Positions 16,929 through 25,523 of a stretch of DNA of 41,700 nucleotides are shown here, piece after piece; position 1 is the first letter of the stretch; each line of letters opens with the position of its first letter. The notes below the pieces were generated by a model. The model ran no database searches. It saw only the letters and a program-made list of their open reading frames with translations, and was not told the DNA's origin. The DNA is from Verrucomicrobiota bacterium. GTDB lineage: Bacteria; Verrucomicrobiota; Verrucomicrobiia; Opitutales; Opitutaceae. Location: positions 1-41,700 of the forward strand of contig JAUWBD010000016.1 in the NCBI GenBank assembly GCA_030605125.1, given 5' to 3'. Both the position numbers and the translations under genes were made by a program.

Positions 16929-18017
16929 ATGAACGCCTCTTCCGCCCCCGCTCCCTTCGCGCTCTCGCTGGGTTCGATTCCGCTTCTCAGCCGGGCCCAG
17001 TCCCGCTCCATCAGTCCGGAGAACTTCACCGGCGAAAAAGGCAAGGGCGGCATGGCGCCGGCCAAGCCCGATGGCCCCGCCCGTGAACTCGGCCTCGGGT
17101 GGAAGACCTCTCCCTTCATTCGAGTGGAGCCCGGCGAAGTCCGCGAACTCGGCCGAGCCGACGGCCCCGGTGTGATCCAGCAGATCTGGATGACTCCCAC
17201 CGGGCACTGGCGCCACTCGATCCTCCGCATCTACTGGGATGATGCCGAACAAGCCTCGGTAGAATGCCCCGTCGGCGACTTCTTCGCCTGCGGCTGGCAA
17301 AAATTCGCGCAGGTCTCGTCGCTCGCCGTCTGCGTCAACCCCGGCAGCGCCTTCAACTGCTACTGGCAGATGCCGTTCAAGAAGAACTTCCGGATGACCC
17401 TCGAGAACGTGGGCCTCGTGCCCATGAATTTGTATTACCAAATCAACTACTCGCTACAGGCGATTCCGGAGGATGCCGGCTATTTCCACGCGCAGTTCCG
17501 CCGGGTGAATCCCCTTCCCTACAAGAGCGTTTACACGATCCTCGACGGCGTGGAGGGCTGGGGCCACTACGTCGGCACCTATATGGCCTGGGGCGTCAAC
17601 AGCTCCGGCTGGTGGGGCGAGGGCGAGATCAAGTTCTACCTGGATGACGACGGCGAGTTCCCGACCATCTGCGGCACCGGCACCGAGGACTACTTCTGCG
17701 GCTCCTACAACTTCGAGGACCAAGCGACGAAACAGTATCGGGAATTCACCACGCCCTACGCCGGGCTTCCCCAAGTGCTCCGCCCCGACGGCACCTACCA
17801 GTCGCAAACGCGCTTCGGTCTCTACCGCTGGCACCTCATGGATCCGGTGCGCTTCGAGAAGAACCTCAAAATCACGATCCAAGCGCTCGGCTGGCGCAGC
17901 GAACACCGCTTCCTGCCGCTGCAGGACGATATCGCGTCGGTGGCCTACTGGTATCAGCAAGGTCCCGCGCGCCGTTTCCCGGCGCTTCCCGACCGCGACA
18001 ACCTTGAGGTGATCTGA
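16929..18017 (+). CDS. GH172 (DUF2961) family glycoside hydrolase, cytoplasmic
   Basis: A 362-residue protein. The ATG at 16929 is chosen over an in-frame TTG at 16911. There is no signal peptide. The sequence shows the hallmark passages of DUF2961, now CAZy family GH172: GPGVIQQIWMTP, YWDDAEQASVECPVGDFF, GEGEIKFYLDDDGEFPTICGTGTEDYFCGSYNF, and TPYAGLP. Glu233 (in GEGEIKF) and Glu253 (in GTGTEDYF) correspond to the two acidic catalytic positions of the family, whose studied members act on alpha-D-fructofuranose or alpha-D-arabinofuranose linkages. Length agrees with single-domain members. It diverges from an AraC gene and ends in a strong hairpin. The substrate here is unknown; a D-arabinofuranosyl or fructofuranosyl oligosaccharide is the inference. 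Confidence 0.86.
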   Translation: MNASSAPAPFALSLGSIPLLSRAQSRSISPENFTGEKGKGGMAPAKPDGPARELGLGWKTSPFIRVEPGEVRELGRADGPGVIQQIWMTPTGHWRHSILRIYWDDAEQASVECPVGDFFACGWQKFAQVSSLAVCVNPGSAFNCYWQMPFKKNFRMTLENVGLVPMNLYYQINYSLQAIPEDAGYFHAQFRRVNPLPYKSVYTILDGVEGWGHYVGTYMAWGVNSSGWWGEGEIKFYLDDDGEFPTICGTGTEDYFCGSYNFEDQATKQYREFTTPYAGLPQVLRPDGTYQSQTRFGLYRWHLMDPVRFEKNLKITIQALGWRSEHRFLPLQDDIASVAYWYQQGPARRFPALPDRDNLEVI

Positions 18018-18022
18018 AACCT

Positions 18023-18054
18023 GGCCCGCGCGCTCCGCACGGTGCGCGCGGGCC
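18023..18054. terminator. Strong hairpin between convergent genes
   Basis: GGCCCGCGCGC and GCGCGCGGGCC form a perfect 11-base stem around a 10-base loop, 6 bases after the GH172 stop. No T-run follows on the plus strand. It lies between convergent genes (GH172 and the FAD/Fe-S dehydrogenase) and probably ends or stabilises transcripts from the plus strand. The rest of 18055-18154 shows nothing else. Confidence 0.55.
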
Positions 18055-18154
18055 GCGGCTCGAAAAAACGGGGCCGATTTGGCGCCGCCGTCGTCAACCG
18101 TCCCACCCATGCGCGCGGCTTGAACTCCGCCCGGCGAAATCCCTCCGACCACTC

Positions 18155-21121
18155 TCAGCCGAGGCCCTTGCAGGCGGCGTGCAGGATCTCGATCGGGTGC
18201 AGCGCCACGCGGCCCGTGCCGTCCTTGATCTGGTGACGGCAACTCGTGCCTGGCGCGGCGATGGCGACCTCCTCGGGGGTCGCGCGCACGGTCGGGAAAA
18301 GCACGAGCTCGCCGACCTTTTGCGAGACCTCGTAGTGCTCGTGCTCATACCCGAAGGAGCCCGCCATGCCGCAGCAGCCGGAGGGGATCATCCGCACCGA
18401 GTGGCCGCGCGGCAGCTCGAGCATCTTCACCGTCGGCGTGAGGGAGGACAGCGCCTTCTGGTGGCAATGCCCGTGCAGCTTGATCACGCGCTCGCGCGCC
18501 ACGAAGGACTCGGGGCGGATGCGGCCGGCGTCGGCCTCGCGCGCGATGAACTCGTCGATGAGCAGCGCGCGTTTCGCGAGGGCGCGGGCGCTCTCGCGCA
18601 GCTCCGGCGCCACGAGGTCGGGATACTCGTCGCGAAAGCCGAGGATCGCGGAGGGCTCGATGCCGATCAGCGGCGCGGCGTCCGTCACCACCGGCGCGAG
18701 CAGCTCGACGTTGCGCGTCGCCAGTTTTTTCGCGGCGCGCACGAGGCCCTTGGAGAGGTGCGCGCGGCCGCTCTCGGTGTGCCGCGGGATCACGACCTCG
18801 TAGCCGAGGCGGTTGAGCAGCTCGACCGCCTTGATGCCGACGGGCGTGTCGCTGTAGTTGGTGAACTCGTCGCAGAAGAGGTGCACCCGGCCGTTCGGGT
18901 AGCGCAGGTTGGCGGGGTTGGCGTGGCGCCGGTGCCAGGCGGCGAGCGTGGTCTTGTGCAGGCCGGGCAGGCTGCGCCGGCGCGCGAAGCCGGCGAAGCG
19001 CTTGATCGGATCGGCGAGCGCGGGCGTGGAGACGACGCGGTTGTAGAGCGCGGGCATGAGCGCGGCGAAGCGCATCGACTTGGCGAAGCCGGCCACGAGC
19101 CGCGAGCGCAGCGGCACGCCATGCGCGTCGTAGTGGTGCTGGCGCCACTCGGCCTTGAGGCGGGCGACGTCCACGTTGGAGGGGCACTCGGATTTGCAGG
19201 CCTTGCAGGAGAGGCAGAGGTCCATCACGGCCGCGACCGTCTCGTCGTCCCAGGGATTGCGCGCCTCGGCGCCGGTGCGGCCGAGGGCCTGGCGGAGGGC
19301 GTTGGCCCGGGCACGGGTGGTGTCCTTCTCGTCGCGCGTGGCCATGTAGCTCGGGCACATGGTGCCACCGGAGAGGTGGGTCTTGCGGCACTCGCCCACG
19401 CCGGTGCATTTCTCGGCGGCGCGGAGCACGCCCTGATCGGCGTCGAAGTTAAAAAGCGTCTCGTGCTCGTGCCCGTGCTCGGCGCCGGCGGCGTGGCGCA
19501 GCGAGCTGTCCATCGGCGGCGTGTCGATGATCTTGCCGGGATTGAAGACGCCGAGCGGGTCGAAGAGCGCCTTCACGCGGCGCATCATCGCGTAGCACTC
19601 GGGGCCGACCATGAAGGGGATGAACTCGCCGCGCAGGCGGCCGTCGCCGTGCTCGCCGGAGAGGGAGCCGCGATACTTTTTCACGAGGGCGGCGACGTCG
19701 GTCGCGATGTCGCGAAACATCTTCCGGCCCTCGGCGTTCTTCAGGTTGAAGAGCGGGCGCGTGTGCAGCTCGCCGGCGCCGGCGTGGGCGTAGTAGATGC
19801 ACTCGATGCCGTATTTGCCGCGCATGAGCGCGTCGAACTCCTCGATGTAGGCCGGCAGATCCTCGATCGCCACGGCGGTGTCCTCGACGATCTCGCGCGG
19901 CTTGGCGTCGCCGACGACGTTGTTCACGAGGCCCTGGCCGGCGCGGCGCAGCTCCCACACGCGGTCGCAGTCGGCACCGTGCAGGACCGGGAAGGCGTAG
20001 CCGAGGCCGGCGGCGCGGATATCCTCGGCGATCCGGGCGAGCGCGGCGTCGCGCGCCGCGGGATCGACGTCGCGACGCTCGACCACGAGCACCGCGCCGG
20101 GATCGCCCTCGACGAAGAAGCGGTTCTTCGCGTGCTCGTGGTTGGCCTTGGTGCACTCGAGAATGGTGCGGTCGATCAGCTCGCAGCCGAAGGGGCGGTG
20201 CCGCATCGCGATCACGGCCGCGCGCAGCGAGTCGAGCACGGTGGCGAAGTGCGCGCAGAGCAGGGCGCCGGGCGGCGGCAGCGGCTCGACGTTGAGCTCG
20301 AACTCCACGCCGACGAAGAGCGTGCCCTCGGAGCCGGCGAGGAGGCGGCAGAGGTTGAAGGGCTTTTCCGAGCCGGGATCGAAGACGCCGCAGTCGAGCA
20401 GCTCGTCGAGGGCGTAGCCGGTGTTGCGGCGCGTGACGGTGGGCTTGGGAAAGTTGTCGCGGATGAGCGCGCGGTTTTCGGCGGAGCCGAGCAGGTCGCG
20501 CACCTCGCGGTAGAGCCGCGTCTCGAGCGTGTCGGGCCCGGCGCACTTGGCCGCGAACTCCTCGCGGGTGAGCGGGCCAAAGGTCACGAGCGAGCCGTCG
20601 CCGAGGTAGCCGCGCGCGGTCACGAGGTGGTCGCGCGTGGAGCCATAGACGATGGAGTTGGCCCCGCAGGAGTTGTTGCCGACCATGCCGCCGATCATGG
20701 CGCGGTTGGCGGTCGAGGTCTCGGGCGCGAAGAAGAGCCCGTGGGGCCGGAGCGCGACGTTGAGGTCGTTGCGGATCACGCCGGGCTGCACGCGCACGCG
20801 GCGCGCGGCGGCGTCGATGGCGAGCACGCGGTTGAGGTGACGGCCGAGATCCACCACCACGCCCGAGCCCACCACCTGGCCGGCGAGCGAAGTGCCGGCG
20901 GCGCGGGGGATGAGCGGCACCCGCTCGCGGACCGCAAAGGCCACCAGCTCGCCCAGCGCCTCCTCGCTGCGGGGAAAGGCCACCGCGAGCGGAAGCTCCT
21001 GATACTCCGAGGCGTCCGTCGCGTAGATGGCGCGGACCGTGTGATCGAGGTGCAGCTCTCCGTCGAAACGCGCCGCGAGGGAGCGTAAACCGGAGACTGC
21101 CGCGGACGAGGAGGGGCTCAT
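18155..21121 (-). CDS. FAD-linked and Fe-S D-2-hydroxyacid dehydrogenase (YdiJ-like, GlcD-GlcF fusion)
   Basis: A 988-residue protein from the ATG at 21121. The N-terminal half is a vanillyl-alcohol-oxidase-type FAD domain: IPRAAGTSLAGQVVGSGVVVD, and GGMVGNNSCGANSIVYGSTR. It continues with the FAD-oxidase C-terminal domain (SGEHGDGRLRGEF). Around residue 574 is CTGVGECRKTHLSGGTMCPSY and around 639 CLSCKACKSECPSNVD, two ferredoxin-like cysteine clusters. The C-terminus carries CCG-type domains (HGHCHQKAL; PSGCCGMAGSFGYE near residue 915). This order and length match E. coli YdiJ and related D-2-hydroxyglutarate dehydrogenases, which pass electrons to the respiratory chain; D-lactate or glycolate are alternative substrates. 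It diverges from the alpha-mannosidase gene; a metabolic link to the sugar genes is not evident. Confidence 0.88.
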   Translation of the reverse strand: MSPSSSAAVSGLRSLAARFDGELHLDHTVRAIYATDASEYQELPLAVAFPRSEEALGELVAFAVRERVPLIPRAAGTSLAGQVVGSGVVVDLGRHLNRVLAIDAAARRVRVQPGVIRNDLNVALRPHGLFFAPETSTANRAMIGGMVGNNSCGANSIVYGSTRDHLVTARGYLGDGSLVTFGPLTREEFAAKCAGPDTLETRLYREVRDLLGSAENRALIRDNFPKPTVTRRNTGYALDELLDCGVFDPGSEKPFNLCRLLAGSEGTLFVGVEFELNVEPLPPPGALLCAHFATVLDSLRAAVIAMRHRPFGCELIDRTILECTKANHEHAKNRFFVEGDPGAVLVVERRDVDPAARDAALARIAEDIRAAGLGYAFPVLHGADCDRVWELRRAGQGLVNNVVGDAKPREIVEDTAVAIEDLPAYIEEFDALMRGKYGIECIYYAHAGAGELHTRPLFNLKNAEGRKMFRDIATDVAALVKKYRGSLSGEHGDGRLRGEFIPFMVGPECYAMMRRVKALFDPLGVFNPGKIIDTPPMDSSLRHAAGAEHGHEHETLFNFDADQGVLRAAEKCTGVGECRKTHLSGGTMCPSYMATRDEKDTTRARANALRQALGRTGAEARNPWDDETVAAVMDLCLSCKACKSECPSNVDVARLKAEWRQHHYDAHGVPLRSRLVAGFAKSMRFAALMPALYNRVVSTPALADPIKRFAGFARRRSLPGLHKTTLAAWHRRHANPANLRYPNGRVHLFCDEFTNYSDTPVGIKAVELLNRLGYEVVIPRHTESGRAHLSKGLVRAAKKLATRNVELLAPVVTDAAPLIGIEPSAILGFRDEYPDLVAPELRESARALAKRALLIDEFIAREADAGRIRPESFVARERVIKLHGHCHQKALSSLTPTVKMLELPRGHSVRMIPSGCCGMAGSFGYEHEHYEVSQKVGELVLFPTVRATPEEVAIAAPGTSCRHQIKDGTGRVALHPIEILHAACKGLG

Positions 21122-21247
21122 GGCAAGGTCTCGAAAACCGGCGCCACGCTCCATTGTCAAAGCCTCCGCCTCGTCGGCGACGAGTTCCGCGCCCGCTGTT
21201 TAGCGCTGCCAAGCAAGCTAATGAGACCGCGCGCCAGCACCGGACTT

Positions 21248-21275
21248 GTTTTAATACCATTTTTGGTATCTAAAC
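21248..21275. promoter_or_regulatory. Long dyad immediately before the alpha-mannosidase start
   Basis: GTTTTAATACCA-TTTT-TGGTATCTAAAC has 12-base arms with two mismatches; the inner ATACCA/TGGTAT is perfect. It ends 4 bases before the ATG at 21280. It could be a regulator site (ACCA/TGGT arms are common in GntR-type operators) or, in the messenger, a hairpin hiding the start region. Confidence 0.5.
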
Positions 21276-21279
21276 AAAC

Positions 21280-24200
21280 ATGCTCCCCCGCACGTTCCTC
21301 ACCCAGCTCGTTCCCGCCCGCGTCGCCGAAGCGATGCGCCGCGCCCAGGCGCGGATCTGGCGCCCGCTGCCCTCCGATGCGATCCGCGTGGAGCAGGCCG
21401 CGCCCACGCTGGAGTTTCGCAACGCCGCCCAGGTCCCCGCCTCCGACTTCAAGCCCCTGCCGGGCGCGTCTTTCCACTGGGGCCCGAAATACGCGCAGTC
21501 GTGGTTTCGCGTCACGCTGCCGCCCGCGACCGGCGCCGAGACGCGCTACTTCCGCTGGAACGACCAGGGCGAGGCGACCGCCTACCTCGACGGCGTGCCC
21601 TACTCCGGCCTCGACATCGCCCACCCGCAGATCCCGCTCCCCGCGGGCACCTCGCAGTTTCTCATCGAGGGTGTCTGCATCCGCTCCGGCATCTGGCTCG
21701 CCGGCGAGGCGGCGCGCATGGACGAGGAGGGCAGCCTCTACGCGCCCCCGCAGCTCCTCGCGCGCGACGACACCGCCTGGGCCGTTTATCACGATCTCAA
21801 GGTGCTGCTCGAGCTGCTCGAGGCTGAGTATCGCGAATACCAGCCCGCGCAATCCGGCCTACCCAAGCCCTTCACCGATCCCGTTCGCCACAGCCAGCCG
21901 GCCTTTCGCGCCAGCCCGCTTTTCCGCCGCCTCTGCGAACGTCTCGACCGCGCCATCGACCTCTACGACCGCGACGGCCTCGCGCCCTTCGCCGCGGAGC
22001 TGAAAAAAATCTACGCCGACCACAAGGCCGCGCCCGACTCCATCAAGGCCGTGCTCACCGGCCACGCCCACATCGACCTCGTGTGGCTCTGGCCCGAGCG
22101 CGTCGGCGAGGCCAAGGCCGTGCACTCCTGGTCCACCCAGACGCGCCTCCTGCGCGAGTATCCGGAATTCCGCTTCGGCTACTCGCAACCCGCCAGCTAC
22201 GAGGCCGTGGGCCGCCGCTCGCCCGAGCTGCTCGCGCAGGTGAAGACGCTCATCGCCGAGAAAAAATGGGACGCCACCGGCGCCGCCTACGTCGAAGGCG
22301 ACACGCAGATGCCCTGCGGAGAGGCGATCCTTCGCTGCCTGCGCATCGGCCAGGACGAGTTCAAAAAACTCCGCGGCACGCCCGCCGAGGTCTTCTGGCT
22401 GCCCGACGTCTTCGGCTACAGCGGCTGCATGCCGCAGCTCCTCCGCGCCGTCGGCGTGAAGAGCTTCTTCACCTCCAAGCTCTCCTGGAGCACGATCAAC
22501 CGCTTCCCCCACTCCAGCTTCCGCTGGCAGGGCCCGGACGGCGCCGAGATCGCCGCCCATGTCGTATTGATCCACGACTACAACGAGTGGGTGGACGTGA
22601 AACGCCTCCGCGAATGCGCGCTCCACCACCAGCAGTCGGGCGTGCATCCCGAGATGCTCATCCCCACCGGCTACGGCGACGGCGGCGGCGGCCCCACCGA
22701 GGAGATGCTCGAGCGCGCCCGCCGCGTCTCCGATCTCGCCGGCATGCCGCGCGTGGAGTGGGGCAACATCGAGCCCTTCTTCGAGCGCCTCGCGCAGGTG
22801 AAACAGGATCTGCCCGTCGTCGCCGGCGAGCTCATGCTCGAACTGCACCGCGGCGTCTTCACCACCCACGGCCGGCTGAAGGCCGCCTTCCGCGCCCTCG
22901 AACGCGCGCTTCAGACGCTCGAGGCGGCCCACGCGGCCCGCGGCCTCGGCCCCATCGACCTGCACTATTGGAAGCGCGCCACCTTCTCGCACTTCCACGA
23001 CTACATCCCCGGCAGCTCGATCTGGGAAGTTTACGCCGAGGCCATTCCCGAGCTGGAGACGCTCGCCGCCAAGGCCCTCGCCGAGGCGGCCTCCGTGCTC
23101 GAGGCCGGCGACGCCGCGACACCCGCCGCCGCCCGCGGCTGGTTCAACCCGCTCCCGCTCCCGCGCATCTGGATCGACGGCGACCGCTGCCACGAGCTCG
23201 CCCCGCTCTCCGGCGCGCCCGTCTCGGCGCTGCCCTTGCGAAAAGTCGCCGCGCCCTCCGCCACCGCCACCGAGCTGCGCAGCGACCGCGTGCGCGCCGC
23301 CTTCGATACCGAAGGCTCGCTCGTCGCGCTGGAGATCGACGGCCACCCCGTCGCCGTCACCGGGCACCGGCTCCAGGCCTACCCCGACCAACCGGCGACC
23401 TTCGACGCGTGGGACGTGGATCGCGCCGCACTCGTGCACGGCCACGCCGCGCGTCTCGTGGGCGCGCCCGTCGCGGCCGTCCGCGGCCTGGAGGCGTCCT
23501 TGGTTTTTGAATACGAAATCGTCCGCGCCAGCCGGGTGAAGGTGGTCTATTATCTTCGCGCCACGGAGCCGGTCCTCCGCGTGCGTTACGAGGTGGACTG
23601 GGCGGATCCGCTCCACTGGCTGAAGGCCGTCGTCACGACCGACTACCGCGGCCGCGAGGCCCGCTTCGGAGCGCCGGTCGGCAGCCAGCTCCGTGGCCAG
23701 TGGCCCGGCTACCCGCGCGAGGAGGCCCAGTGGGAGGTCTGCGCCAGCCGCTGGATGGTGCTCAGCGACGACGCGCAACACGACGGGCTCTCGCTCATCA
23801 CCGAGGCCAAATACGGCTTCACCGCCCGCGAGGGCGTGGTCGGCGTGAGCCTGCTGCGCAGCGCGCTCGTCACCGAGGCCGACGACCACCCGAAGATCCG
23901 GGCGACGCCCGACCGGCCGCGGCACTCCGATCTCGGCCGCCACGTCATCGAACTCGCCCTCGGCCGCCACGCGCCGGACCTGCCCGTCACCGAACAACCC
24001 GCCGCGCTCGCCGACCTCCTCTACACCCCCTGCGTGCCCTGCGGCACGACGGTCTCCGCGGGACTCGCCGCGATCACTGGCACGCCCTCGGCGGTGCCGT
24101 CCTGGGCCGAGCCGCTCGAAGGCGGAGCCTGGGCGCTGCGCCTCCACGAGACACTCGGGCGCCGCGGCCGCGCGACCGCCGCTCCCGCGGCCGGCTGGAG

Positions 24201-24309
24201 CGTCGCCCCGGCGGATGTTTACGGAAAACCGCATCTCACCTCGGCCGACGCCGCGGCCGCGCGGGTGGAACCTTACGGCCTGCTCTCGCTGCGCTTTGCG
24301 CGAAGCTGA
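21280..24309 (+). CDS. GH38-family alpha-mannosidase, cytoplasmic
   Basis: A 1009-residue protein without signal peptide. The N-terminal 250 residues form a beta domain before the catalytic one. Family GH38 motifs follow: LTGHAHIDLVWLWPERVGEA, with zinc-ligand positions His264 and Asp266; EGDTQMPCGEA; the nucleophile region VFWLPDVFGYSGCMPQLLR (Asp376); and FHDYIPGSSIWEVY with a further zinc-ligand-type histidine. The C-terminal 450 residues are the usual beta-sandwich domains. Such enzymes trim alpha-mannose from oligosaccharides; bacterial members are typically about 1000 residues. The start has no Shine-Dalgarno sequence but a palindromic dyad at 21248-21275. The gene is followed 74 bases later by the DUF4886 gene and may be co-transcribed with it. 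Confidence 0.92.
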   Translation: MLPRTFLTQLVPARVAEAMRRAQARIWRPLPSDAIRVEQAAPTLEFRNAAQVPASDFKPLPGASFHWGPKYAQSWFRVTLPPATGAETRYFRWNDQGEATAYLDGVPYSGLDIAHPQIPLPAGTSQFLIEGVCIRSGIWLAGEAARMDEEGSLYAPPQLLARDDTAWAVYHDLKVLLELLEAEYREYQPAQSGLPKPFTDPVRHSQPAFRASPLFRRLCERLDRAIDLYDRDGLAPFAAELKKIYADHKAAPDSIKAVLTGHAHIDLVWLWPERVGEAKAVHSWSTQTRLLREYPEFRFGYSQPASYEAVGRRSPELLAQVKTLIAEKKWDATGAAYVEGDTQMPCGEAILRCLRIGQDEFKKLRGTPAEVFWLPDVFGYSGCMPQLLRAVGVKSFFTSKLSWSTINRFPHSSFRWQGPDGAEIAAHVVLIHDYNEWVDVKRLRECALHHQQSGVHPEMLIPTGYGDGGGGPTEEMLERARRVSDLAGMPRVEWGNIEPFFERLAQVKQDLPVVAGELMLELHRGVFTTHGRLKAAFRALERALQTLEAAHAARGLGPIDLHYWKRATFSHFHDYIPGSSIWEVYAEAIPELETLAAKALAEAASVLEAGDAATPAAARGWFNPLPLPRIWIDGDRCHELAPLSGAPVSALPLRKVAAPSATATELRSDRVRAAFDTEGSLVALEIDGHPVAVTGHRLQAYPDQPATFDAWDVDRAALVHGHAARLVGAPVAAVRGLEASLVFEYEIVRASRVKVVYYLRATEPVLRVRYEVDWADPLHWLKAVVTTDYRGREARFGAPVGSQLRGQWPGYPREEAQWEVCASRWMVLSDDAQHDGLSLITEAKYGFTAREGVVGVSLLRSALVTEADDHPKIRATPDRPRHSDLGRHVIELALGRHAPDLPVTEQPAALADLLYTPCVPCGTTVSAGLAAITGTPSAVPSWAEPLEGGAWALRLHETLGRRGRATAAPAAGWSVAPADVYGKPHLTSADAAAARVEPYGLLSLRFARS

Positions 24310-24340
24310 ACAGTCCAAGATTTTATCATAACGAACAATC

Positions 24341-24369
24341 GGCCCTCGCGCGCTTCGGCGGCGAGGGCC
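24341..24369 (+). other. Hairpin in the gap before the DUF4886 gene
   Basis: GGCCCTCGC and GCGAGGGCC form a perfect 9-base stem with an 11-base loop, 14 bases before the next ATG. It has no T-run, so it is less likely a terminator than an intercistronic or start-proximal structure. Confidence 0.45.
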
Positions 24370-24383
24370 TAGTGTTTTCCGCG

Positions 24384-25385
24384 ATGCACTCCGCCACCCC
24401 GCACTCCCCCCGTTGTCCATCGCTGCGCCTCGCGCTCGGCATCCTCGCCGTAGTCGTCTGCGCCCTTCCGCTTCGCGCCGCCGAGGCCGCGCGCGACACG
24501 GTTCACCTGCTCACCATCGGCAACAGCTTCGCCGACGACTCGACCGCCTTTCTCCCCGGCATGGCCAAAGCCGGCGGCAAGAAGCTCGTGCTCTTCCGCG
24601 CCAATCTCGGCGGCTGCTCCTTCGAGCGCCACGCCCGCCACCTCAACGCCGCGCTCGCCGATCCCGAGGCGACCAACACCGAGGCGCGTCCCTACCGTAA
24701 CAACGAAGTGCTCGGCTTGCCCGACCTGAAAACCGTGAGCCTGGTGGACGCGCTCAAGGCCCGCCCGTGGGATTACGTGACGATCCAGCAGGTCAGCCAC
24801 CAGAGCTACAAACCCGAGAGCTACGAACCCTACGCCTCCCAGATCATCGCGAAGATCCGCGAGCTCGCCCCGCAGGCCGAGATCCTGATCCACCAGACCT
24901 GGGCCTACCGCGAGGATCATCCCTTCTTCAAACGCGGCGACGGCTTCACGCCGTTGAAGATGTATGAGCAATCGCGCGCCGCTTATCACGAGCTCTCGGC
25001 CCGCTACGGCGGCCTGCGCATCCTGCCCGTCGGCGACGCCATGCACCTCGCCCGCCAGACCCCGCGCTGGACTTTCGCGCCCGACGCAAACTTCGACTAC
25101 AAGAACCCGCCCGTGGACCAGTTGCCCGACCAGCGGGCCAGCCTGATGGTCGGCTGGCGTTGGACCAACAAGGACGGCGTGAAGAAGATGGAGCTCGACG
25201 CCATCCACGCCAACACGCCCGGCCGCTACCTCGGCGCCGCGGTGTGGTATCAAGTGATCTTCGGCACGAGCGAGGTGCCGGCCGACTACGCACCAAACAA
25301 CATCCCGGCGGAAGACGCCGCCGACCTGCGCGAGCACGCGAAGGCCGCCGTGGCCGCCCTCGCCGCCCCGGCGGCGGCGCGATGA
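24384..25385 (+). CDS. Secreted DUF4886 SGNH-like protein, probable esterase
   Basis: A 333-residue protein with a signal peptide (LRLALGILAVVVCALPLRAAEA). The mature part begins with TVHLLTIGNSFADDSTAFLPGMAKAGGKK, the DUF4886 version of the SGNH block I with GNSF in place of GDS, and contains WDYVTIQQVSHQSYKPESYEPYASQI, EILIHQTWAYREDHPF and, near the end, MELDAIHANTPGRYLGAAVWYQVIFG, where Asp and His would complete the triad. Proteins of this kind occur in glycan-utilisation clusters of Bacteroidetes and Verrucomicrobia, but few have a known substrate. The open frame extends far upstream; the ATG at 24384 is chosen because it precedes the signal peptide. The 12 bases through the start codon match those of the GH172 gene. 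Confidence 0.82.
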   Translation: MHSATPHSPRCPSLRLALGILAVVVCALPLRAAEAARDTVHLLTIGNSFADDSTAFLPGMAKAGGKKLVLFRANLGGCSFERHARHLNAALADPEATNTEARPYRNNEVLGLPDLKTVSLVDALKARPWDYVTIQQVSHQSYKPESYEPYASQIIAKIRELAPQAEILIHQTWAYREDHPFFKRGDGFTPLKMYEQSRAAYHELSARYGGLRILPVGDAMHLARQTPRWTFAPDANFDYKNPPVDQLPDQRASLMVGWRWTNKDGVKKMELDAIHANTPGRYLGAAVWYQVIFGTSEVPADYAPNNIPAEDAADLREHAKAAVAALAAPAAAR

Positions 25386-25431
25386 GCCGTAACGATGCAG
25401 TCGAAGGCTGAGCAGCGGGGCGAGATGGTGA

Positions 25432-25503
25432 GTGCATTTCAGAGGCGAACGACCGAGGAATACCCGGAGGGTATTTCGCTGGAAGTGAGCCGCTGAAATG
25501 CGC
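25432..25503. repeat. 72-base imperfect palindrome (REP- or MITE-like hairpin)
   Basis: Outer arms GCATTTCAG (25434-25442) and CTGAAATGC (25493-25501) are perfect. The inner core AATACCC-GGA-GGGTATT (25459-25475) is also perfect. Between them the arms stay in register with blocks of paired bases separated by A-G or G-A mismatches, so almost the whole element folds as one long stem. It lies between the convergent DUF4886 and autotransporter-repeat genes, and no T-run flanks it. The flanks (25386-25431 and 25504-25523) hold nothing else recognisable. Confidence 0.6.
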
Positions 25504-25523
25504 CGCCGCAGTTCGCGCGCGAA

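Noticed and set aside
18179-21088. A 969-codon plus-strand open frame opposite the FAD/Fe-S dehydrogenase.
   Set aside because: It is the complement of a well conserved enzyme with clear FAD and Fe-S motifs; the antisense product is low-complexity.
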